33,396 bases of DNA, from the NCBI RefSeq assembly GCF_029433115.1, contig NZ_JARNTV010000041.1, forward strand, positions 1-33,396. Direction: 5' to 3'. The stretch comes from Sphingomonas sp. AOB5 (GTDB taxonomy: Bacteria; Pseudomonadota; Alphaproteobacteria; Sphingomonadales; Sphingomonadaceae). Below the pieces are notes generated by a model. The model saw nothing but the letters and a program-made list of their open reading frames with translations, did no database searches and was not told the origin of the DNA. This document shows, in pieces, positions 1 through 7,549 of the stretch. Both the position numbers and the translations under genes were made by a program. Numbering within the stretch: the stretch's first letter is position 1; every line of letters begins with the position of its first letter.

Positions 1-161
1 CCCCCCCCGCGCCGGAAGCGGCACCGGCTCCGGAAGCCACGACCACGGCGCCGGAGGCTCCTCCCGCACCCGAGGCGACGCCGACGCCGGAGCCGACCCC
101 TGCTCCTGAAGCGACCGCCGAACCCGAGGCCGCGGACAAGAAGAAGCCCAAGCCGGACTGA
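1..161 (+). CDS. C-terminal tail of a Pro/Ala/Glu-rich protein (5' end outside window)
   Basis: An open frame runs from the left edge (first full codon at 3) to a TGA at 159-161. The roughly 52 visible residues are almost entirely Pro, Ala, Glu and Thr in a PAPEA-type pattern and end in a basic KKKPKPD tail. No domain is visible, so the protein cannot be named. Such tails occur as periplasmic linkers and as C-terminal extensions of RNases or TonB-like proteins. The next gene downstream has a very similar Pro/Ala/Glu-rich stretch, which may mean the two are related. A strong terminator hairpin follows at 182-210. Confidence 0.6.
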   Translation, partial: PPAPEAAPAPEATTTAPEAPPAPEATPTPEPTPAPEATAEPEAADKKKPKPD

Positions 162-180
162 TCGTTCGCATCATGGCGAG

Positions 181-219
181 GCGGCCGTCGGAGTTCAGCT
201 CCGGCGGCCGTTTTCGTTT
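181..219 (+). terminator. Rho-independent terminator after the left-edge gene
   Basis: A 12-bp stem (182-193 with 199-210, one G-U pair) encloses the loop TTCAG and is followed by TTTTCGTTT. It lies 20 bases after the stop codon at 161. Confidence 0.85.
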
Positions 220-329
220 CGGCCGCAGCGTTGCCGGAACAACACATGGGAAGACAAATGCGATAAGATGAAATCAATCAGCGGTGAGATGATGATAATT
301 GCGAAACTATGAGGCTATTCATGGGTTGA

Positions 330-377
330 TAGTGAGAATGCGAGAGTTGTTCTCTCAATTATTTCTCATCTTCACTA
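330..377. promoter_or_regulatory. Nested inverted repeat in an AT-rich leader
   Basis: Three nested inverted repeats share one centre: TAGTGA/TCACTA (330-335/372-377), TGAGAA/TTCTCA (333-338/363-368) and GAGAG/CTCTC (342-346/352-356). They lie just upstream of the EF-hand gene within about 150 bases (241-398) that are clearly AT-richer than the rest of the window. This could be an operator or a folded 5' leader. A TATAGG at 376-381 could be a -10 element, but I see no good -35. Confidence 0.4.
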
Positions 378-398
378 TAGGTCGCAAAGGAATTTGAC

Positions 399-953
399 AT
401 GTTGAAATATGTTCTTCTTGCCACTTCTGTCGCGATCGCTTCGCCGGCATTTGCACAGGACGCTCCGGCGAGCGAAACGACCGCTCCGGCACCTGCTGAA
501 GCTCCGGCTCCCGCGCAGACTGCGCCCGAGGCCGAACCCGCCCAGCCGGCGCAGGACGCGACCGGCATGCCGGAAAGCGCGCCGCCTTCGGCCCAGACCG
601 CCGAACAGCCTGCGCCGACCGAGCCCGCAGCACCCGCTCAGGCTCCGGCCGAGACTGCTGCGGTGACTGAGCCGGCTCCGGCCCAGCCTGCCACCGACCA
701 GACGCAGGTCGCGCAGGTCGTGAACACCGAGTTCGCCACCTATGACGTCGACAAGGACGGCGTGCTGAACAAGGCCGAGTTCGACACCTGGATGAACACG
801 CTGCGCAAGGCGGCAGAGCCCGGCTATGTCGCCGAATCGCCGGCAGGCAAGACCTGGCTGACCCAGGCTTTCACCCAGGCCGATACGGACAAGAATGCGA
901 AGATCAATGCAGTCGAGCTGACGGCATTCCTGACGCCGAAACCGGCTTCGTAA
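399..953 (+). CDS. Secreted EF-hand calcium-binding protein with Pro/Ala-rich linker
   Basis: The 184-residue protein begins with a signal peptide (about residues 1-19, ending SPAFA-QD). About 90 residues of Pro/Ala/Glu/Thr low-complexity sequence follow, with few aromatic or large hydrophobic residues. The C-terminal 70 residues hold two EF-hand loops. The first, DVDKDGVLNKAE, has all canonical ligands. The second, DTDKNAKINAVE, has Ala where Gly is usual at position 6 but keeps the acidic end positions. It should act in the periplasm or at the cell surface as a Ca2+-binding protein; its partner is unknown. The start is supported by AAAGGA upstream. It appears monocistronic, with terminators on both sides. 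Confidence 0.9.
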   Translation: MLKYVLLATSVAIASPAFAQDAPASETTAPAPAEAPAPAQTAPEAEPAQPAQDATGMPESAPPSAQTAEQPAPTEPAAPAQAPAETAAVTEPAPAQPATDQTQVAQVVNTEFATYDVDKDGVLNKAEFDTWMNTLRKAAEPGYVAESPAGKTWLTQAFTQADTDKNAKINAVELTAFLTPKPAS

Positions 954-981
954 GCCGGGAACGCATCTTCAGATCGCCATG

Positions 982-1010
982 GAACGGCCGCCCTTGTGGC
1001 GGCCGTTCTT
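982..1010 (+). terminator. Terminator between convergent genes
   Basis: A perfect 10-bp stem (982-991 with 999-1008), a 7-base loop and a short TT lie between the EF-hand gene (+) and the convergent secreted protein gene (-). The T-tract is weak, so termination may be modest. Confidence 0.65.
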
Positions 1011-1018
1011 GCATGAGG

Positions 1019-1477
1019 TCAGTTTCCGCGTGCCTTGCCAAACGCATAGGTGCGAGCAGCGGCGATGCCATTGGTCACGGTGTTGTCACCCGATGCGAGG
1101 GTGCCGTTGCAGGCATAATCGAGTGCGTTCTCGTTCAGCGAGTTGGGTTCGGCCGTGCTGAAATCGGTGGTGCCTTCCTGCTCGCCGATCTTATCGCTGC
1201 CGAGATAGGCTTCCATATAGGCGTAGCGGAAAGTGCGGTTTGTGCAGTTGGCGTTGAAGCGGAAGATGTAATTGTCCGCGCCGGTCGGCCGCACCGTCGT
1301 GGCGGCGAGGACGATGTTGACCCAGCGATCGTTTTGCGCGCCGGTGACGTTGCTGCCGACCATCGCGGCGCCCAGCTCGTTCTTGCCGAGATAGCGATAG
1401 CTCTGCGTGTCCTGCGCGGCGGCGGTGGTCGCGGTGGCGGCGCAGATGGCCAGTGCGGCAAGCGTGGTGCGGATCAT
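1019..1477 (-). CDS. Small secreted protein, surface-adhesin E-like (copy 1)
   Basis: The 152-residue product starts at MIRTTLAALA, preceded on the minus strand by GGGAGAG; an upstream in-frame ATG seven codons earlier has no such site. The signal peptide ends near TAAAQ-DT. The mature part shares a layout with the tandem genes at 7078-8459: a YLG start (WxxVG in the others), a central segment ending in N-C-x4-FRYAYM, and a second Cys near the C-terminus (DYAC). This fits the small surface-adhesin protein E-like family, although that match is by eye. Two conserved cysteines suggest a disulfide. The function is unknown and an envelope role is inferred. Confidence 0.75.
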   Translation of the reverse strand: MIRTTLAALAICAATATTAAAQDTQSYRYLGKNELGAAMVGSNVTGAQNDRWVNIVLAATTVRPTGADNYIFRFNANCTNRTFRYAYMEAYLGSDKIGEQEGTTDFSTAEPNSLNENALDYACNGTLASGDNTVTNGIAAARTYAFGKARGN

Positions 1478-1534
1478 GTCAAGTCTCTCCCTCGACAACG
1501 AAGCTAGCCCGGCGTGACGCGAGACCGCAATATC

Positions 1535-2215
1535 TCAGATGAGTCCTTGCGCGCGCAGGCTGACATGGCCGCCGCTGCCGATGACGATATGGTCGTGCAC
1601 CGCGATGTTGAGCCGCTTGCCAGCTTCGATCACCTGCCGCGTGATCTCGATATCGGCACGGCTGGGGGAGGGGTCGCCCGAGGGATGGTTGTGGACGAGG
1701 ATGATCGCCGAGGATCCGAGATCGATCGCCCGGCGGATCACTTCGCGGACATAGACAGGCGCCTCGTCGACCGAGCCTTCGTTCATCAGCTCGTCGCGGA
1801 TGAGCAGATTCTTCGAATTGAGATGCAGGACCCGGACCCGCTCGATCGCATGGTGCGCCATGTCCGCGCGCAGATAGTCGAGCAGTGCCTGCCAGTTGGA
1901 CAGGACCGGCTGTTCCGTCACCTGCGCGCGCGTGAGGCGGAGGGCTGCGGCATGCGCGGCCTTGAGCGCGGCGACCGAAGTTTCGCCCATGCCGGACACG
2001 CGGGCGAGCCGCTCGGCATCGGCGGTCAGCACGCCTGCGATGCCGCCGAATTCCTTCAGCAGCGCCTTGGCCAGCGGCTTGGTATCGCGCCGGGGGATGG
2101 CGAGGGCGAGGAGATATTCGACCAGCTCATGATCCTGCAGCGCATCCGGCCCGCCTTCGAACAACCGCCGGCGCAGGCGCGCACGGTGGCCGTTATTGTC
2201 GGGTGCATCGGACAT
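1535..2215 (-). CDS. radC: RadC-family JAB/MPN domain protein
   Basis: The 226-residue protein has an N-terminal helix-hairpin-helix-like part (residues 15-100, with VSGMGE) and a C-terminal MPN/JAMM domain. The motif HNHPSGDPSPSRAD supplies the metal ligands His175, His177 and Asp188. The family is called DNA repair protein RadC, but its real reaction is not established; metalloprotease-like or nuclease roles have been proposed. The start MSDAPD is preferred over an ATG 12 codons upstream because it gives the usual RadC length. No Shine-Dalgarno sequence precedes it. A weak TTGCGC-N17-TTACGC promoter would put transcription start at or near the ATG. Confidence 0.93.
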   Translation of the reverse strand: MSDAPDNNGHRARLRRRLFEGGPDALQDHELVEYLLALAIPRRDTKPLAKALLKEFGGIAGVLTADAERLARVSGMGETSVAALKAAHAAALRLTRAQVTEQPVLSNWQALLDYLRADMAHHAIERVRVLHLNSKNLLIRDELMNEGSVDEAPVYVREVIRRAIDLGSSAIILVHNHPSGDPSPSRADIEITRQVIEAGKRLNIAVHDHIVIGSGGHVSLRAQGLI

Positions 2216-2256
2216 GCCGGAGGCGTAACAGAGGGGTGACCGCGTGCGCAATCTCT

Positions 2257-2280
2257 CCTCTTCCGCGAAAGTGGGAGAGG
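2257..2280. repeat. Single REP-like hairpin
   Basis: An imperfect hairpin of CCTCTTCCGC, loop GAAA and GTGGGAGAGG resembles the end arms of the longer repeats at 15431-15558 and 18531-18650. A separate 14-bp perfect palindrome, TGCGCCGCGGCGCA, follows at 2295-2308. Both sit in the intergenic region between divergent radC and atpI. Confidence 0.5.
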
Positions 2281-2319
2281 GCTAGTGGCCCGCTTGCGCC
2301 GCGGCGCAGCATGCCGGTG

Positions 2320-2348
2320 TTGACTCGGGGATCACCCCTTCCTAAAGC
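2320..2348 (+). promoter_or_regulatory. Candidate promoter of the F0 ATP synthase operon
   Basis: TTGACT (2320-2325), a 17-base spacer and TAAAGC (2343-2348) give a reasonable sigma-70 promoter 75 bases upstream of atpI. Most of the -35 and the spacing match expectation; the -10 is weaker. The spacer contains GGGGATCACCCC, a small palindrome. Confidence 0.5.
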
Positions 2349-2422
2349 GCGCGTGCCTTGGCGGGTTCGCCCTCGGCACATGCGCTTGGCCCCGGTCCGA
2401 AACGGTTTGGAGGAGAAGCGAA

Positions 2423-2740
2423 ATGGCTGAAAACGAACCCGGACCGGAACCCCTTCAGGAGGATGCTCGCCTCACCTCGCTCGACGCGAGATTGCGGCAG
2501 GCAAAATCGGAAGAGGCGACCAGGAACGGCGAGGCACGGGGCAAGGGCGACGACGGATACCGTCTCGGCAACCGCGTGCTGGCCGAACTGGTCGGGGGAA
2601 TGGTCGGAGGGGCCGTAGTCGGCGGTGCGCTCGACTATTGGTTCAAAACCTCGCCCTGGCTCCTGCTCGTGCTGCTGTTCCTCGGAATCGCCAGCGCCTT
2701 CAGGAACATCATCAGGATTTCAAACCAGCGCTCGAAGTGA
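2423..2740 (+). CDS. atpI: ATP synthase protein I (AtpI)
   Basis: This 105-residue protein heads the F0 operon. The N-terminal 50 residues are hydrophilic. Two membrane segments follow, at about 56-72 (LVGGMVGGAVVGGALDYW) and 76-95, and a basic tail. AtpI is an assembly or Mg2+-related accessory factor of the F-type ATPase and is not part of the finished enzyme. The start has a strong GGAGGAG site 8 bases upstream. The position directly before atpB is the classical one and supports the call despite low family conservation. Confidence 0.9.
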   Translation: MAENEPGPEPLQEDARLTSLDARLRQAKSEEATRNGEARGKGDDGYRLGNRVLAELVGGMVGGAVVGGALDYWFKTSPWLLLVLLFLGIASAFRNIIRISNQRSK

Positions 2741-2776
2741 CGCTTCGGGCGCTTTGGTTACAGGACGGAACCAAGC

Positions 2777-3559
2777 GTGGCTGCTGAATCAGGCAAGATC
2801 GACCCGATGCACCAGTTCGAGGTGCAGACGATCTGGGACGGCTTCAATATCGCCGGCCATCAGATCGCCTTCACCAACTCGGCACTGTGGATGTGCGCGG
2901 CCGTCGTCGTGCTCTGGGTGTTCATGCTGGGCGGCATGAAGCAGCAGGTCGTTCCGGGCCGCTGGCAGATGCTGGTCGAGAATTTCACCGGTTTCGTGAG
3001 CAAGCTGGTCGACGACAATATCGGCAAGGGCGGTCGCAAGTACCTGCCCTATATCTTCTCGCTGTTCATGTTCATCCTCTTCGCCAACCTGCTCGGGCTG
3101 TTGCCGCTGGGCCTGTTCGGCATCCATCCCTTCACCTTCACCAGCCACTTCACCGTCACCGGTGCGCTGGCGATCATGAGCTTCTCGATCGTCCTGATCG
3201 TGGGCTTCTGGAAGCATGGGTTCCACTTCTTCAGCCTGTTCGTGCCCAAGGGCACGCCGCTGCCGATGGTGTTGATCATCTTCCCGATCGAGCTGGTGTC
3301 GTTCCTGTTCCGCCCCTTCAGCCTCGGCCTGCGACTGTTCGTCGCGATGATCGCCGGCCACATCCTGCTGAAGGTGCTTGCGGGCTTCGTGATCAATTCG
3401 GCCAATGCCGGCGCCCTGTGGGGCGGCGTGGTGGGCATTCCCAGCTTCACCCTGATGGTCGGCGTGTCGGCACTCGAAGTGCTGGTTGCCGGTATCCAGG
3501 CCTATGTCTTTGCGCTGCTGACGTCGCTGTACATCCACGACGCCGAGCATCTGCACTGA
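2777..3559 (+). CDS. atpB: F0F1 ATP synthase subunit a
   Basis: This 260-residue integral membrane protein forms the proton half-channels next to the c-ring. The essential arginine is Arg186 in RPFSLGLRLFVAMIAGH, and a typical C-terminal helix follows. I take the GTG at 2777 (MAAESGKIDPMHQF) as start because AGGACGGA lies just upstream and the MxxxGKIDPMHQF start is usual in related species. An ATG 10 codons later is the alternative. It follows atpI after 36 bases. Confidence 0.96.
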   Translation: MAAESGKIDPMHQFEVQTIWDGFNIAGHQIAFTNSALWMCAAVVVLWVFMLGGMKQQVVPGRWQMLVENFTGFVSKLVDDNIGKGGRKYLPYIFSLFMFILFANLLGLLPLGLFGIHPFTFTSHFTVTGALAIMSFSIVLIVGFWKHGFHFFSLFVPKGTPLPMVLIIFPIELVSFLFRPFSLGLRLFVAMIAGHILLKVLAGFVINSANAGALWGGVVGIPSFTLMVGVSALEVLVAGIQAYVFALLTSLYIHDAEHLH

Positions 3560-3606
3560 GTTTTTTCGTTACCAACCAACTGAAATTTACGCAGGAGTGA
3601 TTTGAA

Positions 3607-3834
3607 ATGGACGCAGAAGCAGCAAAGCTCATCGGTGCGGGTCTCGCGGCGATCGGCGCCGGCATGGCCGCCATCGGCGTGGGCAACGTGTTCGGTTCGT
3701 TCCTTGAAGGCGCGCTGCGCAATCCGGGTGCGGCCGATGGCCAGCAGGGCCGTCTGTTCATCGGCTTCGCGGCCGCCGAGCTTCTCGGCCTGCTCGCGTT
3801 CGTCGTGGCGATGATCCTGATCTTCGTCGCCTAA
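3607..3834 (+). CDS. atpE: F0F1 ATP synthase subunit c
   Basis: The 75-residue protein has two transmembrane helices joined by the polar RNP loop (residues 38-40). Helix 1 has the GxGxG-type pattern needed for tight c-ring packing. Helix 2 carries the proton-binding carboxylate Glu58 (FAAAELLG). Sodium-binding residues are not evident, so it should be a proton enzyme. The leader after atpB is unusually T-rich (TTTTTTCGTT at 3560-3570) and has a strong AGGAGTG site. This is reminiscent of the translational enhancer of enterobacterial atpE, as expected for a subunit needed in about ten copies. Confidence 0.97.
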   Translation: MDAEAAKLIGAGLAAIGAGMAAIGVGNVFGSFLEGALRNPGAADGQQGRLFIGFAAAELLGLLAFVVAMILIFVA

Positions 3835-3846
3835 CTTTCTCCGATC

Positions 3847-3870
3847 CGGGCCGGCCCTAGCGCCGGCCCG
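3847..3870 (+). terminator. Intercistronic hairpin between atpE and atpF'
   Basis: A perfect 9-bp GC stem (3847-3855 with 3862-3870) with a 6-base loop stands 12 bases after the atpE stop. There is no T-tract, so it is more likely a partial attenuator or an mRNA-stabilising 3' structure for the atpE segment than a full terminator. Confidence 0.6.
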
Positions 3871-3887
3871 CATCCGGTAGGATTGAA

Positions 3888-4379
3888 ATGCCACAGATCT
3901 CCCAACTCGCCGAGACCTTCGCGTCGCAGCTGTTCTGGCTGCTGCTGACGTTCGGGATCGTCTTCTTCGTCATCGGCAAGATGATGCTCCCCAAGGTCGT
4001 GTCGACCGTCGATCAGCGCGACAAGAGCGTTGCCGACGATCTCGCCGCCGCCGAGGCCGCGCGCGCCGCTGCCGACGAGCAGGAAGAAGCGTGGCGGCTG
4101 CGTGAGAATGCGGCACGCGAAGCGGCCCAGAAGCGCGTCGGCGAAGCCCGCGCCAAGGCCGCGCTCGCGACCGAGAAGACCCTCGCCAAGGCGAATGCCA
4201 AGATCGAGGCGAAGGTGACCACCGCCGAGACCAAGATCGCGGAAGCCAGCGCTGCTGCAGCTGCCGAGATCGAAGCCGTGGCGGCGGATGCCGCGCAGGA
4301 CATCGTTGCCCGGATCGCCGGCGCGAAGGTGACCGATGCGGACGCGAAGAAGGCAGTGAAGGCGGTGCTCAATGGCTAA
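3888..4379 (+). CDS. F0F1 ATP synthase subunit b'
   Basis: The 163-residue protein has one N-terminal membrane helix (about 13-31, LFWLLLTFGIVFFVIG). The long charged Ala/Glu/Lys-rich coiled coil that follows would reach from the membrane to F1 as the peripheral stalk. The short N-terminus (MPQISQLAETFASQLFW) is typical of the b' form of alphaproteobacteria and photosynthetic bacteria, where b and b' make a heterodimer. The gene is often named atpF' or atpG2. It overlaps the next gene by 8 bases, indicating translational coupling and equal output. Confidence 0.93.
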   Translation: MPQISQLAETFASQLFWLLLTFGIVFFVIGKMMLPKVVSTVDQRDKSVADDLAAAEAARAAADEQEEAWRLRENAAREAAQKRVGEARAKAALATEKTLAKANAKIEAKVTTAETKIAEASAAAAAEIEAVAADAAQDIVARIAGAKVTDADAKKAVKAVLNG

Positions 4380-5010
4380 TGCGCATCAGGCGGCCGACGC
4401 GATGGTCGCGCACAATCTGAGCGAAGCCGAGCACGGCAAGGGCATGCCCGTTCCCGATACCGGCGTGCACGCCGTGACCGTCGAGCATGGCGGCCCGAGC
4501 GAGGGCCATCATGCCGAGCCGAACATTTTCGGCATCGACGCGACCATCTGGGTCTCGATCTCGATGGCGGTGTTCATCGGCATCCTGATCTGGAAGAAGG
4601 TTCCGGGCCTGATCACCCGCGGGCTGGACAGCCAGATCGCGGCGATCCGTTCGCGGCTCGAGGAAGCCAAGGCGCTGCGCGCCGAGGCCGAGGCGCTGCG
4701 CGACGAATATGCCCGCAAGATCGCCGGTGCCGAGGCAGAAACCGCCGCGATGCTGGCGCATGCCGATCAGGAAGCCGCGCTGGTGATCGCCAAGGCGGAA
4801 GCCGATGCGAAGGACCTGACCGCGCGCCGCACCAAGATGGCCGAGGACAAGATCGCCGCCGCCGAGCGTGCCGCGATCACCGAGATCCGCGCAAAGACCG
4901 CCGATGTCGCCGCCAAGGCTGCTGCCGCGATCATCGCGGACAAGCATGGCGCGGCTGCCGACAAGCCGCTGGTCGACAAGACCATTGCCGGGCTGGCACG
5001 CATCAACTGA
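4372..5010 (+). CDS. atpF: F0F1 ATP synthase subunit b
   Basis: The 212-residue protein is the second stalk subunit. A membrane helix lies at about residues 56-74 (IDATIWVSISMAVFIGILIW), followed by a long charged coiled coil. It carries an extra His/Glu-rich N-terminal extension of about 50 residues (HGKGMP, HGGPSEGHH), longer than in E. coli. The ATG lies inside the end of the b' gene. It is the last F0 gene: the F1 genes are absent, as expected in alphaproteobacteria where the two halves lie in separate operons. Confidence 0.93.
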   Translation: MANAHQAADAMVAHNLSEAEHGKGMPVPDTGVHAVTVEHGGPSEGHHAEPNIFGIDATIWVSISMAVFIGILIWKKVPGLITRGLDSQIAAIRSRLEEAKALRAEAEALRDEYARKIAGAEAETAAMLAHADQEAALVIAKAEADAKDLTARRTKMAEDKIAAAERAAITEIRAKTADVAAKAAAAIIADKHGAAADKPLVDKTIAGLARIN

Positions 5011-5034
5011 AGCGAGCCACGATGGACAAGCGGA

Positions 5035-5062
5035 GCGCCCCGGTGGAGACGCCGGGGCGTTC
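5035..5062 (+). terminator. Hairpin at the end of the F0 operon
   Basis: An 8-bp GC stem (5036-5043 with 5052-5059) with loop TGGAGACG lies 25 bases after the atpF stop. Only TT follows, so this is a plausible but weak terminator. Confidence 0.5.
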
Positions 5063-5151
5063 GCGCATCTGGCGGGTTCGCAGTGCGCACGAATATCGCA
5101 ATATCGGCGCCAAGCCGTTGCCACCTACGTAAAATTCCGTAAGACCGGGGC

Positions 5152-7011
5152 ATGGCCAACACCCGCCGCGACCTCGGGCTGATCGCACTCGTTATCGGCT
5201 TCGTCCTGCTCGCCTCGGCGGTGCTGGGGACGCTGTGGCTGTTCCGCGAACAGCAGCAGTCGCAACGCTGGGTGGTGCACACGCTGCGCACGCAGGAGCA
5301 GCTGCGCGCGGTGTTGTCCGACCTTCAGGATGCCGAGACCGGACAGCGCGGTTATCTGATCACGCGAGATCCCGAGTATCAGCGGCCCTATATCGAGGGG
5401 AAGAAGCGGCTCACGGTCGACCTCCAGACGCTGCGGGATCTGCTGGCGGACAATCCCGCGCAGCTGGCGCGGCACGATCGGCTTGCGGATCTTGCCCAGC
5501 GCCGTGTGGCGCGGCTCGATATCGGTGTGGGGCGTGCGAAAGATCTGTCCTATGAGCCCGGCGCGGATATGCGCGGCGGGGTCGGCAAGCCGCTGATGGA
5601 TGCATCGCGCGCGACGATCGCGGAGATGCTGTCAGCCGAGAGCCAATTGCTCGATCAGCGGATCGCGACGGTACAGCGCCAGGCGTGGCAATTGAGCGTG
5701 TGGCTGATCCTGTGCCTGGTCGCGACCGCCTTGCTGGCCTGGTTCGCCACCCGCAACGCCCGCGAGCGCGCCACCGCGGCGATCACCGCAGGCGAGGCGC
5801 TGGAAACGGCCAATGCCCGGCTGATGGAGGAAGCGGCGCAGCGCGAGGCTGTCGAGGCGCAGGTGCGCCAGATGCACAAGATGGAGTCGGTCGGCCAGCT
5901 GACCGGCGGCATCGCGCACGACTTCAACAACATGCTCGCCATCGTCATCGGATCGCTGGACATGGCGAAGCGGCGCATGGCCAAGGACCCGCGCAAGGCC
6001 GAGGCGAGCATCGACAATGCGATGCAGGGCGCCGAGCGCGCGGCACAGCTGACCGCGCGGCTGCTAGCCTTTTCGCGCCAGCAGCCGCTGGCTCCGCAGG
6101 CGCTGGACGCGAACAAGCTGGTCGGCGGGATGAGCGAGCTGCTGCGCCGGACGATCGGCGAGACGGTGCAGTTCGAGACCGTACTGGCGGGTGGGTTGTG
6201 GCCGGCATTCATCGATGCGGGTCAGCTGGAAAGCACGTTGGTCAATCTGTGCGTCAACGGCCGCGATGCGATGCCCGAGGGCGGCCGCCTGACCATCGAG
6301 ACCGCCAACACCCATCTCGACGAAGGCTATGCCGCGTCTCACAACGAAGTGACGCCCGGCCAATATGTGATGGTCAGCGTGACCGATACCGGCATCGGCA
6401 TGCCTGCGGACGTGATCGAGCGTGCCTTCGATCCCTTCTTCACCACCAAGGGGGTGGGCAAGGGCACCGGGCTGGGCCTCAGCCAGGTGTTCGGCTTCGT
6501 CAAGCAGAGCGGCGGCCATGTGAAGATCTATTCGGAGCCGGGCGTCGGGACGACGGTGAAGCTCTATCTCAAGCGTCACTTCGGCGCGGCCGAACAGGTG
6601 ACGACCGTGGCGCACGAAGGCGATCTGCCGCGCGCGAAGAGCGGCGAAACGGTGCTGGTGGTCGAGGATGAGGAGCGGGTGCGCCAGCTGTCGGTCGAGA
6701 CGCTGCGCGAACTCGGCTATTCGGTGGTGCATGCGGGCACGCCCAACGCGGCGCTGGAACTGATCCGGTCCGAGCCGCGGATCGACCTGCTGTTCACCGA
6801 CGTGGTGATGCCTGAGATGAACGGGCGCCAGCTTGCGGAGCGGGCGGCGGCGATCCGGCCGGGGCTGAAGGTGCTCTACACCACCGGCTATACGCGCAAC
6901 TCGATCGTCCATAACGGCGTGCTGGACCATGACGTCCATTTCCTCGCCAAGCCCTTCACCGTCGCCCAGCTGGCGACGAAGGTGCGGCAGGTGATCGACG
7001 CCGAAGCCTGA
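5152..7011 (+). CDS. CHASE3-domain hybrid sensor histidine kinase
   Basis: The 619-residue protein has a membrane helix (about 9-30), a periplasmic CHASE3 domain (about 35-180, with DAETGQRGYLITRD), a second helix (about 183-203) and a coiled linker. The phosphoacceptor His256 is in GGIAHDFNN. The ATP-binding domain has an N box (LVNLCVNGRDAM), DTGIGM and GKGTGLGLS. A C-terminal receiver follows with Asp550 (LFTDVVMPEMNG) and the conserved Lys in LAKPF. CHASE3 domains sense extracellular signals of unknown nature. The receiver on the same chain suggests a phosphorelay or self-regulation; no separate response regulator is next to it. No Shine-Dalgarno sequence is evident. A TTGCCA-N16-TAAGAC promoter-like pair ends 6 bases before the ATG. 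Confidence 0.93.
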   Translation: MANTRRDLGLIALVIGFVLLASAVLGTLWLFREQQQSQRWVVHTLRTQEQLRAVLSDLQDAETGQRGYLITRDPEYQRPYIEGKKRLTVDLQTLRDLLADNPAQLARHDRLADLAQRRVARLDIGVGRAKDLSYEPGADMRGGVGKPLMDASRATIAEMLSAESQLLDQRIATVQRQAWQLSVWLILCLVATALLAWFATRNARERATAAITAGEALETANARLMEEAAQREAVEAQVRQMHKMESVGQLTGGIAHDFNNMLAIVIGSLDMAKRRMAKDPRKAEASIDNAMQGAERAAQLTARLLAFSRQQPLAPQALDANKLVGGMSELLRRTIGETVQFETVLAGGLWPAFIDAGQLESTLVNLCVNGRDAMPEGGRLTIETANTHLDEGYAASHNEVTPGQYVMVSVTDTGIGMPADVIERAFDPFFTTKGVGKGTGLGLSQVFGFVKQSGGHVKIYSEPGVGTTVKLYLKRHFGAAEQVTTVAHEGDLPRAKSGETVLVVEDEERVRQLSVETLRELGYSVVHAGTPNAALELIRSEPRIDLLFTDVVMPEMNGRQLAERAAAIRPGLKVLYTTGYTRNSIVHNGVLDHDVHFLAKPFTVAQLATKVRQVIDAEA

Positions 7012-7025
7012 ACCTTCGGGCATGA

Positions 7026-7063
7026 AAAAGGGGCCTGCGCCGTCGTGGCGCAGGCCCCTTTTC
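7026..7063. terminator. Strong bidirectional terminator
   Basis: A perfect 16-bp stem (7026-7041 with 7047-7062) encloses loop GTCGT, with A- and T-runs at its ends in both orientations. It separates the kinase gene (+) from the convergent secreted protein gene (-) and should stop transcription from both sides. Confidence 0.93.
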
Positions 7064-7077
7064 GTTCGATGGTCCGA

Positions 7078-7515
7078 TCAGCGCGGCAGGCGTGCGCGGG
7101 TATCGGCGAACGGATCGCTGACGGGCGTGCCGCCGGCCTTGGTGCAGGAATAGCGCATCATCGTTTCATCGATGCTGCCGGGGTTGGGCGTGCGAATCTC
7201 GTTGATCGTGTACGAGGCTTCGGTGCCCAGCGAGTTCCCGCTCTTGTCGTAATAGGTATATTCGAGCGTGCGGAACGAGTTGGCCGAGCAGTTATACTCG
7301 ACCTTCACCGCGGTGAACCAAACCGGCGTGTCGCCCAGCGCCTTGGCATAGCCCGAGAAGGTCAGCGCGGTGGTCTTTCCGCCGGCAACCCGCAGCGAGC
7401 TGCCATCGACATAGGCGGTCATCTGATCGTTGCTGCCGACGCGTGCCCAGCTCTGGGCGGAAGCGGCGGCGGGGAGCATCGTTACCGCGAGTGCGGCAGC
7501 CATCAACATACGCAT
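7078..7515 (-). CDS. Small secreted protein, surface-adhesin E-like (copy 2)
   Basis: The 145-residue protein starts at MRMLMAAALA, with GGAGAG upstream; longer in-frame starts lack a ribosome site and a signal peptide. The signal peptide ends at ASAQ-SW. The mature domain runs WARVGSNDQMTAYVD, KALGDTPVWFTAVKVEYNC, FRTLEYTYYDKSG, GTEASYTINE and a second Cys in RYSC. It is closely similar to the adjacent gene at 7550, including N-D-Q-M, AYVD, YNC and GTEAS, so the two are a tandem duplication. The function is unknown; the resemblance to surface-adhesin protein E of Haemophilus is inferred from general layout. Confidence 0.8.
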   Translation of the reverse strand: MRMLMAAALAVTMLPAAASAQSWARVGSNDQMTAYVDGSSLRVAGGKTTALTFSGYAKALGDTPVWFTAVKVEYNCSANSFRTLEYTYYDKSGNSLGTEASYTINEIRTPNPGSIDETMMRYSCTKAGGTPVSDPFADTRARLPR

Positions 7516-7549
7516 GGTATCTCTCCTTATCCTTGGAACGGTGTGGTTA

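Noticed and set aside
268..324. Two tiny overlapping frames (MKSISGEMMIIAKL and MRLFMG) before the EF-hand gene
   Set aside because: They are 14 and 6 codons, have no ribosome site of note and occur by chance in AT-rich DNA. A leader-peptide role cannot be supported.
2789..3556. A 255-codon minus-strand frame over atpB
   Set aside because: The product is His/Glu/Gln-rich without a fold and lies wholly opposite a conserved membrane subunit gene.
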